From Rhodocyclaceae bacterium (GTDB lineage: Bacteria; Pseudomonadota; Gammaproteobacteria; Burkholderiales; Rhodocyclaceae), in the NCBI GenBank assembly GCA_025361105.1, contig JANYAW010000395.1, positions 1-7,180 of the forward strand: a DNA stretch of 7,180 bases. Direction: 5' to 3'. The position numbers and the translations under genes were made by a program. Every line of letters begins with the position of its first letter. Within the stretch, counting starts at the first letter, position 1. Below the pieces are notes generated by a model. It worked only from the letters and a program-made list of their open reading frames with translations. It was not told the origin of the DNA and made no database searches. Positions 1 to 6,036 of the stretch are shown here, piece by piece.

Positions 1-1
1 G

Positions 2-787
2 AAAAAGCTCCTGCAAGCACACGGCATCATCGATCAGAACCTGGACTGGAGCTTTGGTGAAGGACATTTGGTGATTGCCGGTGATGTGTTTGATCGTGGT
101 GAGCAGGTGACGGAAGCGCTGTGGTTACTCTATGCACTCGATGCACAAGCCAAAGCTGCTGGCGGTGCAGTGCATATGCTATTGGGTAATCACGAGACGA
201 TGGTGATGGCCAACGATTTGCGTTACGTCAATCCGAAATATCTCGCCGTGGCGCAAACCTTGGGGCTAACCTATCCTGAACTTTTCGACAATCAAAGTGT
301 CCTCGGTCGTTGGCTGCGCAGCAAACCAATCATCATTCAAGTAAACGAAAGCTTGTTTATGCATGCCGGATTGCATCCTGACTATGCCAGTTTGAAAATG
401 TCGTTTAGCGAAGTCAACGAGCAATTTCGTCGCTCGCTTGGCTTTGCCAAGAGCGAAATCAAGCAAGAAGAAACACTGGCATTTTTGTACGGCAAGCTCG
501 GTCCGATTTGGTATCGCGGATATTTCAATGCGCCGTTACTCGACGCAAGCGATCTCGACAAGTTGCTCGTCCAAATGCAGGTGACGCGCATTGTGGTTGG
601 CCATACCACCATGTCTGGTGTGCTTTCGCACTATCAGGGGAAAGTCATTTCCATCGATGGCGACCTCAAGGGCGGCAAGGCAGGTGAGCTACTGTTGATA
701 GAAAACGGAATTTTGTCGCGTGGTACTTTGGACGGCGAGCGATTGCCGATTCCCGAGTTCAGCGGACGATCCGCAGGCTTGGACTAA
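2..787 (+). CDS. PPP-family (Shewanella-like) metallophosphoesterase, 5'-truncated
   Basis: This is the C-terminal 261 residues of a calcineurin-like metallophosphatase. The frame is open from base 2 with no stop, so the true start and the first metal-binding motif (GDxHG) lie upstream of the window; the TTG at 68 falls inside the conserved core and is not a start. Counting from the first complete codon, GDVFDRG is at 27-33, GNHE at 62-65, HAGL at 121-124, GPIWYRGYF at 167-175 and VVGHT at 198-202. These are the Asp, Asn and His dimetal ligands and phosphate-binding arginine of PPP phosphatases. The stretch after GNHE (MVMANDLRYV) and the WYRGY block resemble bacterial Shewanella-like phosphatases more than ApaH, although substrate and cellular location cannot be told. 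No signal peptide can be judged because the N-terminus is missing. The gene is convergent with the tRNA-Pro/merR end of the operon and is probably functionally unrelated to it. Confidence 0.85.
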   Translation, partial: KKLLQAHGIIDQNLDWSFGEGHLVIAGDVFDRGEQVTEALWLLYALDAQAKAAGGAVHMLLGNHETMVMANDLRYVNPKYLAVAQTLGLTYPELFDNQSVLGRWLRSKPIIIQVNESLFMHAGLHPDYASLKMSFSEVNEQFRRSLGFAKSEIKQEETLAFLYGKLGPIWYRGYFNAPLLDASDLDKLLVQMQVTRIVVGHTTMSGVLSHYQGKVISIDGDLKGGKAGELLLIENGILSRGTLDGERLPIPEFSGRSAGLD

Positions 788-943
788 TCCGATCACTGAA
801 GCTTGTTTGAGCAACAGCAAACAAAATTAATTGGCACCAGCGACGAATGGAAGCGCACGGATTTGCAAATGTAATTCCTCAGTTGGTGCTGGCGATACGC
901 CGTCAGAATTTCAGAAGAGGGCAGAAACTCGCTGCCTAAATAG

Positions 944-977
944 AAAAAACCGTCAGCCAAAATGCACTAACGGTTTT
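944..977 (-). terminator. Intrinsic terminator of tRNA-Pro, possibly bidirectional
   Basis: An 11-bp stem pairs 967-977 with 946-956 (one G-U pair in the minus-strand RNA) around a 10-nt loop. It is followed on the minus strand by a run of six U. It starts 10 bases beyond the CCA end of the tRNA, as expected for a tRNA gene terminator. Read on the plus strand, the same hairpin carries one C-A mismatch and is followed by CTCAATTTTTT, so it may also end the transcript of the convergent phosphatase gene about 160 bases upstream, but less strongly. Confidence 0.8.
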
Positions 978-987
978 CTCAATTTTT

Positions 988-1064
988 TGGTCGGGACGGA
1001 GTGATTCGAACACTCGACCCCTTGCACCCCATGCAAGTGCGCTACCAGGCTGCGCCACGCCCCG
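988..1064 (-). tRNA. tRNA-Pro (anticodon GGG)
   Basis: The minus strand folds into a complete 77-nt tRNA. The 7-bp acceptor stem pairs CGGGGCG with CGTCCCG (one G-U) and is followed by A73 and a genome-encoded CCA at 990-988. The D-arm contains AGCCTGGTAGCGC. The anticodon stem is CTTGC/GCAAG and its 7-nt loop, ATGGGGT, places GGG at 34-36 (bases 1030-1028), reading the proline codon CCC. The T-loop contains GTTCGAATC. The anticodon-loop region closely matches the E. coli GGG proline tRNA. It lies 34 bases beyond the merR stop, with its own promoter-like element and a 3' terminator, so it may be transcribed alone as well as by readthrough from the operon. Confidence 0.97.
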
Positions 1065-1074
1065 ACGAGCAGAA

Positions 1075-1083
1075 ATTATATCA
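1075..1083 (-). promoter_or_regulatory. Extended -10 promoter for tRNA-Pro
   Basis: On the minus strand the sequence TGATATAAT is a perfect extended -10 element (TGn plus TATAAT). It ends 10 bases before the first base of the mature tRNA, so initiation near 1068 would give a leader of only a few bases. The region 17 bases upstream (TCTAGG, overlapping the merR stop) has no recognisable -35, which is tolerable for an extended -10 promoter. The promoter call is inference from sequence match and position. Confidence 0.7.
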
Positions 1084-1098
1084 GCAAGGGTGTTGCGC

Positions 1099-1473
1099 CT
1101 AGATTGGCGCGTGAAGAAAAGCGATGATGCTGTCGAGCGCTTCGTGCAAGCTCTTGCCACCTGTTGGTGCCGGCAATTCATGCTCGGAATCAGGATGCCC
1201 CGGGCCATCTTCCAAACGGTTTCTGGCACCACTGATGGTGAATCCATCTTGATAAAGTAGCTCGCGGATGCGTCTCACCAGTAACACTTCGTGGTGCTGG
1301 TAATAGCGTCGATTGCCGCGGCGCTTGACCGGTTTGAGCTGGGTGAATTCTTGTTCCCAATAGCGCAGCACGTGAGGTTTGACGCCGCACAAATCGCTGA
1401 CTTCACCTATGGTGAAGTAGCGCTTGGCGGGGATGGGAGGCAGATCTGATCTAGAACTGCTGGACGCTACCAC
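1099..1473 (-). CDS. MerR-family transcriptional regulator of the pheT-ihfA locus
   Basis: This is a 124-residue DNA-binding protein with an N-terminal winged helix of the MerR type: YFTIGEVSDLCGVKPHVLRY at 19-38 is the helix-turn-helix and RRGNRRYY at 51-58 is the wing. A short helical stretch (63-88) and a low-complexity tail follow. It lacks the long dimerisation helix and cysteine cluster of metal-sensing MerR proteins, and its single Cys29 lies inside the HTH. The start is GTG at 1473: the frame has a TAA stop 24 bases upstream of it with no other start codon between, and a GGAG lies 10 bases before it. It overlaps the end of ihfA by 23 bases, implying coupled translation. Small MerR proteins of this type commonly follow ihfA in beta- and gammaproteobacteria, but their targets and effector are not known to me. 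Confidence 0.9.
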   Translation of the reverse strand: MVASSSSRSDLPPIPAKRYFTIGEVSDLCGVKPHVLRYWEQEFTQLKPVKRRGNRRYYQHHEVLLVRRIRELLYQDGFTISGARNRLEDGPGHPDSEHELPAPTGGKSLHEALDSIIAFLHAPI

Positions 1474-1759
1474 GAGGTGTGGTCTCCACCGCGGTCTTTA
1501 GCTTTTGGCTGGAATGAAAAGTCACCACGCGACGCGCGGTGATGGGAATTTCTTCACCGGTTTTTGGATTGCGTCCGGGACGTTGTGGCTTGTCGCGTAA
1601 TTGAAAATTGCCAAAGCCAGAAAGTTTGACACCATCGCCACCTTCAAGCGACAGGCGCACTTCATCAAAAAACGCCTCGACCATGTCTTTCGCTTCGCGC
1701 TTGTTGAGCCCAACTTTCTCAAAAAGAAGGTCAGCAAGCTCGGCTTTGGTGAGGGTCAT
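1451..1759 (-). CDS. ihfA: Integration host factor subunit alpha
   Basis: This 102-residue subunit forms the IHF heterodimer with IhfB (not in the window). The dimer binds specific sites in the minor groove and bends DNA sharply, serving recombination, transcription and nucleoid structure. The protein aligns without gaps to E. coli IhfA over residues 1-88: the N-terminal helices run to about 40, VKLSGFGNF is at 44-52, and the beta-arm RPGRNPKTGE at 60-69 includes Pro65, the residue that intercalates into DNA. The C-terminal body reads VVTFHSSQKLK where enteric proteins have VVTFRPGQKLK, a variation I associate with betaproteobacteria. The ATG at 1759 has a GGAG 10 bases upstream, directly after the pheT stop. 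It lies 18 bases after pheT and overlaps merR, so it is very likely expressed with pheST. Confidence 0.97.
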   Translation of the reverse strand: MTLTKAELADLLFEKVGLNKREAKDMVEAFFDEVRLSLEGGDGVKLSGFGNFQLRDKPQRPGRNPKTGEEIPITARRVVTFHSSQKLKTAVETTPRGSVQQF

Positions 1760-1777
1760 TGCGGTGGTTCTCCGGGG

Positions 1778-4165
1778 TCAGGCTCTAAGGATTGCGTTGT
1801 AGTCGCGTCCTGCAATTGCCAACAAATTTGCGACTGCCGCTTCGACTTCCGCATCCTCGAGAGTGCGTTGAGTATCTTGCATAACTATACGAAACGCAAG
1901 GCTTTTTTGTCCTGCAGCGAGGCCTTTGCCTTGATACAAGTCAAACAGATAAATGTCGCAAACAATTTCTGCCGCGGCGGCTTTCATGGCATCCAAAAGT
2001 GGCTGTAGCGCTTGCGTTTGTGGCACTACCAGCGCCAGATCACGAGTTACTGCCGGTTGTCGCGAGAGTTCGCGATAGGCCGGCAAAGTTTTGCCCAACA
2101 GCGGATCGAGCTCGGCTTCAAAAATCATCGGTGCACTGACGAGTTCGTATTTTTGAACCCAGCGCGGATGCAGTTCACCAATGATGCCAACGGTTTTTCC
2201 ATTGACGATGAGGTTGGCACAACGACCAGGATGCAGCGCAGGATGGGTGGATTTCTCAAAGCGAACTGCTTGCTGCGCAAAGATCGCTTCAACATCGGCC
2301 TTGAGATCAAAAAAGTCCACCTGGCGCTTGGGTTGACCCCATTGTTCGTCGGTACAAGGACCCCATGCCAGCAGACCTATCCGCTGTGGTTGAGCAAATC
2401 CGGCGACCGCGCTTGGTTCGCTGGTGCGCAAAAAACAGCGACCGATTTCAAACAAGCGGACACGTTCAATCTGTCGTTTGTGATTGTTGGCCAAGGCGCC
2501 GATCAAACCGCCTATCAGGTTTGAGCGCATGGTGCTCATTTGCGCGGCGATAGGGTTTGCCAACGTAATGGGTGCGCCGCTTGCAGCGTTGTCGGCAAAG
2601 TCCTGTTCCCATTCGCTATCGACGAAGCTGTAAGTGACAATCTCGTGATAGTCGCGCTCGGCGACTATGCGCCGCAATTGCATGGCGGTGCGGCTGTTCT
2701 CGGTGCTGGGCATCATGGCGGCACGAGCAATAGGGGGTGAAGTGGGAATATTTTCGTAGCCGTAAATGCGCGCGAGCTCCTCAATTAAATCCTCTTCTAT
2801 GCTCATGTCGAAACGGAACGACGGCGGCGTGATCAGAAAGGAATCCGCATTGCGCTGCACAGCGAGGCCTAGCCCGCGCAGGATGCTTTCGATACGGTCT
2901 GCACCGAGCGAAACACCGAGTACCTTATCGGCGCGCGCCACACGCAAGGCGACGGCGGGGCGCTTGGGAAGATATTCAGCGGCGACTGCCTCGACTACAG
3001 GGCCGGCGTTGCCACCGCAAATTTGCAGTATCAACGCCGTGGCGCGCTCGATGGCGCTGACCTGCAATTCGAAGTCGACACCACGTTCGTAGCGGTACGA
3101 CGCGTCGGTTGAAAAGCCCAATGTGCGTGCCTTGCCGACGATGGCTTCGGGAGCGAAAAAAGCGCACTCAAGAAACAAATCGGTAGTGGTCGCAGCTATG
3201 CCTGAAAATTCGCCGCCCATCACTCCGGCAATTGCCAGAGGCTTTTCATCATCGGCAATCAACGCTGTGGTTGCGCTTGGCACAGTGGTTTGGCCATTGA
3301 GCAGGACCAAGGTTTCATTGGCCCTTGGAGGGCGAACGTGGATAGTGCCGGTGAGCTGCGCGTTGTCAAAGGCATGCAGCGGTTGACCCAGTTCGAGCAT
3401 GACGTAGTTGGTAATGTCGACCAAGGCGGAAATCGAGCGCACACCAGAGCGTTCGATGCGCTGCTTCATCCAGTCCGGTGTTGGTGCTTGCGCATTGACA
3501 CCGGTCACTATGCGGCCGCAATAGCGCGGGCAAGCGGTCGGTGCCTCAAGCTTAATGGCACGCTTCAGCTCATGTACCGCGGCGATTGGCGTGATGGATG
3601 GCGCTATCAGCGGTGTTCCTGTGAGCGCAGAAACTTCGCGAGCGATGCCGAGCAAGGACAAACAATCAGCCCGATTGGGCGTGAGTTTGAGTGTAATCAA
3701 GGCATCATCAAGGTCGAGCAGATTGCGAATATCAGTGCCTATGACCGCATCATCAGCGAGCTTCAACAGACCAGCATGATCGTCATTAAGACCGAGTTCG
3801 CGTGCCGAGCAGAGCATGCCAAAACTATCGACGCCGCGCACCTTGGCTTGCTTGATTTCCACGCCCGGCAGCTTGGCGCCAACAAGTGCGCAGGGGATTT
3901 TCATGCCGGCTACGACATTGGGCGCACCACAGACAATTTGCAGCGATTCTGCTTGTCCGATATCGACTCGGCATAGCTTGAGCTTGTCTGCATCGGGATG
4001 TTTTTCGACAGACAAAACCTGAGCAACGATGACATCGCTAAATGGCGGCGCGGGCTTGTTGACTTCCTCGACCTCTAGCCCGGCCATCGTCAGCAGGTGG
4101 CACAGCGCTTCCGTCGACATCGGCGGATTGCACAAACTGCGTAGCCAGGATTCTGAAAATTGCAT
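1778..4165 (-). CDS. pheT: Phenylalanyl-tRNA synthetase beta subunit
   Basis: This is the large subunit of the cytoplasmic alpha2-beta2 enzyme that charges tRNA-Phe; beta binds tRNA and edits mischarged Tyr-tRNA-Phe. At 795 residues it is the same length as E. coli PheT. The order is an N-terminal MQFSESWLR start, a tRNA-binding OB domain at about 39-148 (HPDADKLKLC, then GVDSFGMLCS), the B3/4 editing domain at about 210-375, the B5 domain at about 400-475 (EEDLIEELARIYGYENIP), a catalytic-like core, and the C-terminal ferredoxin-like anticodon-binding domain from about 700 (SRQPAVTRDLALVV). Residues of the editing pocket appear intact: His264 in GQPLHAFD, the GVMGG loop, Glu333, and Thr353-Asp354-Ala355. 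The ATG at 4165 matches the family start but has only a weak GGA 10 bases upstream. It lies 34 bases after pheS, consistent with translation from the same message. Confidence 0.98.
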   Translation of the reverse strand: MQFSESWLRSLCNPPMSTEALCHLLTMAGLEVEEVNKPAPPFSDVIVAQVLSVEKHPDADKLKLCRVDIGQAESLQIVCGAPNVVAGMKIPCALVGAKLPGVEIKQAKVRGVDSFGMLCSARELGLNDDHAGLLKLADDAVIGTDIRNLLDLDDALITLKLTPNRADCLSLLGIAREVSALTGTPLIAPSITPIAAVHELKRAIKLEAPTACPRYCGRIVTGVNAQAPTPDWMKQRIERSGVRSISALVDITNYVMLELGQPLHAFDNAQLTGTIHVRPPRANETLVLLNGQTTVPSATTALIADDEKPLAIAGVMGGEFSGIAATTTDLFLECAFFAPEAIVGKARTLGFSTDASYRYERGVDFELQVSAIERATALILQICGGNAGPVVEAVAAEYLPKRPAVALRVARADKVLGVSLGADRIESILRGLGLAVQRNADSFLITPPSFRFDMSIEEDLIEELARIYGYENIPTSPPIARAAMMPSTENSRTAMQLRRIVAERDYHEIVTYSFVDSEWEQDFADNAASGAPITLANPIAAQMSTMRSNLIGGLIGALANNHKRQIERVRLFEIGRCFLRTSEPSAVAGFAQPQRIGLLAWGPCTDEQWGQPKRQVDFFDLKADVEAIFAQQAVRFEKSTHPALHPGRCANLIVNGKTVGIIGELHPRWVQKYELVSAPMIFEAELDPLLGKTLPAYRELSRQPAVTRDLALVVPQTQALQPLLDAMKAAAAEIVCDIYLFDLYQGKGLAAGQKSLAFRIVMQDTQRTLEDAEVEAAVANLLAIAGRDYNAILRA

Positions 4166-4199
4166 GACGAATGAGTCCGCGAAAAAAGGGGAGCCGAAG

Positions 4200-5267
4200 T
4201 TATTGGAACTGCTTCAAGAAGCGTAGATCGCCCTCAAAAAACAGGCGTAAATCATTGACACCATAACGCAGCATGGTCAGGCGATCCGGACCCATGCCGA
4301 AAGCGAAGCCAGTGTATTTTTCCGGATCGAATCCACCACAGCGCAGCACATTCGGATGCACCATGCCGCAACCGGCGATTTCCAGCCAGCGACCTTCTAA
4401 TGGACCGCTCATGAAGGCGACATCAATCTCCGCTGATGGCTCGGTGAATGGGAAAAACGAAGGACGGAAGCGCACTTTCAAATCTTCGCTTTCAAAGAAA
4501 TTGCGCAAGAAGTCGGTGACCACACCTTTCAAATCGGCAAAGCTGACATGCTCGCCTACCCACAATCCCTCGGCCTGATGAAACATCGGTGAATGGGTGG
4601 CATCCGAGTCCACGCGATAAACGCGACCCGGGCATAGGATGCGCAGTTCGGGCATGGTCTCCAAATGCTTGTAGCGCTCGGTATGCGCCAGCATGGAGCG
4701 AATTTGTACCGGACTGGTATGCGTTCGCAGTAATACATCGGACTGTACATTGCCATCGGCGTCGGCAATGTAAAACGTATCGTGCATCGAGCGGGCGGGG
4801 TGATTGTCCGGTGTATTGAGTGCAGTGAAGTTGTGCCAATCAGTTTCGATTTCCGGGCCATCAGCAACTGCAAAACCTATCGAACGGAACAAGGCTTCGA
4901 TGCGCTCGAGGCTCATGCTTACCGGATGCAGGCCGCCGCGCGTGCGGCCACGCCCCGGCAGCGTGACATCCAGCGCTTCGGCAGCGAGCTGGGCTTCAAG
5001 TTGCGCGTTGCGCAGCGCTTCACGGCGTGTCACCAGCGCCAACTCAATCGATTCTTTGGCGCGATTGATTTCTGCGCCGACGGCCTTGCGTTCCTCTGGC
5101 GGCAGTTTGCCCAGACCTTTGAGCAAGGCGGTCAATGAGCCGTCTTTGCCTAGATAGCGCGCTTTAGCATCTTCGAGCTTGGCCGGCTCGGTCGCCGCGG
5201 TGAAGTCCGCAATCGCTGCATCGACCAAGATGGCAAGTTCGGTGGCAAGTTGTTCTTGATTACTCAT
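4200..5267 (-). CDS. pheS: Phenylalanyl-tRNA synthetase alpha subunit
   Basis: This is the catalytic class II subunit that activates phenylalanine with ATP and transfers it to tRNA-Phe as part of the cytoplasmic alpha2-beta2 enzyme with PheT. It has 355 residues, somewhat longer than the roughly 327 of E. coli. Residues 1-90 are the coiled-coil tRNA-binding domain, and LPGRGRTRGGLHP (103-115) leads into the core. Motif 1 is around HPARSMHDTFYI (156-167), motif 2 is GRVYRVDSDATHSPMFHQ (214-231), and motif 3 is GFAFGMGPDRLTMLRYG (320-336). Ala322 in motif 3 corresponds by alignment to the E. coli Ala294 that gates the Phe pocket. The protein ends in the typical LRFLKQF. The ATG at 5267 has no evident Shine-Dalgarno sequence, and a strong intrinsic terminator ends only 39 bases upstream, so expression depends on readthrough or an unseen promoter. 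Confidence 0.98.
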   Translation of the reverse strand: MSNQEQLATELAILVDAAIADFTAATEPAKLEDAKARYLGKDGSLTALLKGLGKLPPEERKAVGAEINRAKESIELALVTRREALRNAQLEAQLAAEALDVTLPGRGRTRGGLHPVSMSLERIEALFRSIGFAVADGPEIETDWHNFTALNTPDNHPARSMHDTFYIADADGNVQSDVLLRTHTSPVQIRSMLAHTERYKHLETMPELRILCPGRVYRVDSDATHSPMFHQAEGLWVGEHVSFADLKGVVTDFLRNFFESEDLKVRFRPSFFPFTEPSAEIDVAFMSGPLEGRWLEIAGCGMVHPNVLRCGGFDPEKYTGFAFGMGPDRLTMLRYGVNDLRLFFEGDLRFLKQFQ

Positions 5268-5306
5268 CAGTGCGCATTCGCGATGTGCATATAAAGCGGT
5301 GCATGT

Positions 5307-5342
5307 AAAAAAAAGGAGGCCCCAGAATCTTGGGCCTCCCTT
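5307..5342 (-). terminator. Intrinsic terminator/attenuator between rplT and pheS
   Basis: On the minus strand an 11-bp stem (5342-5332 with 5322-5312; eight GC-rich pairs, then one G-U and two A-U) closes a 9-nt loop. The descending arm runs into eight consecutive U (5314-5307). It begins 17 bases after the rplT stop and ends 39 bases before the pheS ATG. Shape and U tract are those of a strong rho-independent terminator. Because pheS-pheT lie directly downstream in the same direction, it may act as a partial terminator or attenuator. No Phe-rich leader peptide like E. coli pheM fits between rplT and the hairpin. Confidence 0.9.
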
Positions 5343-5359
5343 CCGTTGGTGGTGCTTGA

Positions 5360-5719
5360 TTACGCCGGAAGCTGGGCCTTGGCTTGATTCGCCAGGGCGG
5401 CAAATGCCGGTTTGTCAAATACCGCCAGATCAGCCAGCACTTTGCGATCCACTTCGATGGAGGCTTTTTTCAGGCCGTTCATCAAGGTGCTGTACTTCAT
5501 GCCTAGTTCACGTGCGGCGGCGTTGATACGCGCAATCCACAACACGCGGAACTGACGTTTCCGTTGACGACGATCGCGGTAGGCATATTGCCCGGCTTTC
5601 ATCACCGCTTCTTTGGCGACCCGATAGACCGTACTGCGACGGCCGCGATAGCCTTTAGCCTGGTCGAGAACTTTCTTATGGCGCGCGCGCGCCGTTACAC
5701 CACGTTTTACTCTTGGCAT
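5360..5719 (-). CDS. rplT: 50S ribosomal protein L20
   Basis: L20 binds 23S rRNA early and is needed for large-subunit assembly. The 119-residue product matches the family end to end (E. coli 118): a basic N-terminal tail (MPRVKRGVTARARHKK), the helical RDRRQRKRQFRVLWIARINA block at about 49-68, and the globular rRNA-binding end with NGLKKASIEVDRKVLADLAV at about 86-105. The ATG at 5719 has an AAGGAG seven bases upstream that overlaps the rpmI stop (TAAGGAG), and the 11-base gap to rpmI suggests coupled translation. In E. coli, L20 represses rpmI-rplT translation by binding the message upstream of rpmI, and the same could hold here. A strong terminator follows the stop by 17 bases. Confidence 0.98.
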   Translation of the reverse strand: MPRVKRGVTARARHKKVLDQAKGYRGRRSTVYRVAKEAVMKAGQYAYRDRRQRKRQFRVLWIARINAAARELGMKYSTLMNGLKKASIEVDRKVLADLAVFDKPAFAALANQAKAQLPA

Positions 5720-5730
5720 TTTTCGTCTCC

Positions 5731-5928
5731 TTAAGCGTTGGGTAGCATGGCGCGAACCGATTTGATATCGGCTGCACTCACGGTTAAGGTGCCACGAAGT
5801 TGCCGCTTGTTCTTGGTGGTTTTCTTGGTGAGGATGTGGCGCTTAAACGCTTGTGCGCGTTTGATGCTGCCGGATGCGCGCACGATAAATCGTTTAGCGG
5901 CACCGCTCTTGGTTTTCATCTTCGGCAT
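5731..5928 (-). CDS. rpmI: 50S ribosomal protein L35
   Basis: L35 is a small, very basic large-subunit protein. The chosen product has 65 residues, the usual family length, with the conserved start MPKMKTKSGAAKRF, the central RHILTKKTTKNKRQLR (about 36-51), and an end (MLPNA) like the family's CLPYA. A GTG 18 bases upstream (5946) is also in frame, but the ATG at 5928 matches the family N-terminus and has AGGAG seven bases before it, so the longer form is rejected. The gene lies 108 bases after infC and 11 bases before rplT. In E. coli, L20 regulates rpmI translation and thereby that of rplT. The infC-rpmI gap here holds an inverted repeat that might take part in such control. Confidence 0.97.
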   Translation of the reverse strand: MPKMKTKSGAAKRFIVRASGSIKRAQAFKRHILTKKTTKNKRQLRGTLTVSAADIKSVRAMLPNA

Positions 5929-5933
5929 CGAAG

Positions 5934-5940
5934 ATCTCCT
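5934..5940 (-). promoter_or_regulatory. Ribosome binding site of rpmI
   Basis: AGGAGAT on the minus strand, with AGGAG seven bases before the ATG at 5928, is a near-ideal Shine-Dalgarno. It lies between the in-frame GTG (5946) and this ATG, so it decides the start in favour of the 65-residue L35. Confidence 0.85.
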
Positions 5941-5952
5941 TATCACATGAAG

Positions 5953-5982
5953 CCAGGTGTTTCCCGTCGTGGGAATGCTTGG
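5953..5982 (-). repeat. Inverted repeat in the rpmI leader, candidate L20 control element
   Basis: In the infC-rpmI gap, minus-strand TTCCC and GGGAA (5975-5971 and 5965-5961) can form a 5-bp stem over a 5-nt loop. CCA (5982-5980) can pair with TGG (5955-5953) to extend it after an internal loop. It ends 12 bases before the rpmI Shine-Dalgarno. The position resembles that of the E. coli L20 translational operator, but I cannot show an L20-binding motif, and a stem this short could occur by chance. Confidence 0.3.
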
Positions 5983-6036
5983 TGACCCGCCTCACTTCTT
6001 TTTATCGGTTGCTGAAATCCAACGCCCGACAAATCA

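Noticed and set aside
803..824. Hairpin TTGTTTG/CAAACAA just after the phosphatase stop.
   Set aside because: The seven mostly A-T pairs with no U tract on either strand are too weak to call a terminator.
832..895. Apparent repeat TTGGCACCAGCGA / TTGGTGCTGGCGA between the phosphatase gene and the tRNA terminator.
   Set aside because: The copies differ at several positions and do not form a good inverted or direct repeat; probably coincidence.
1..987. Genomic island inserted at the 3' end of tRNA-Pro, with the phosphatase as cargo.
   Set aside because: tRNA genes are common integration sites, but I find no second copy of the tRNA 3' end, no integrase and no composition break in the part visible.
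936..1247. Minus-strand open frame across the tRNA-Pro gene.
   Set aside because: It runs through the tRNA, its terminator and the 3' end of merR in another frame, so it cannot be a real protein gene.
3290..3976. Long plus-strand open frame (228 codons) opposite pheT; similar ones at 2012-2524 and 1601-2008.
   Set aside because: They lie antisense to unmistakable pheT and ihfA coding sequence, resemble no family I recognise, have no ribosome binding context, and look like mirror frames of the real genes.
4782..5138. Plus-strand open frames opposite pheS (also 4804-5157 and 4273-4578).
   Set aside because: They are antisense to the well-conserved PheS sequence and have overlapping alternatives in two frames, typical of chance openness.
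5390..5418. TTGACA on the minus strand inside rplT as a -35 of a pheS promoter.
   Set aside because: The hexamer 17 bases downstream is CTGGCG, which is not a -10, and any transcript would still meet the terminator.
5731..5946. Longer rpmI starting at GTG 5946 (71 residues).
   Set aside because: The family N-terminus begins at the ATG at 5928, and the AGGAG lies inside the extra codons.
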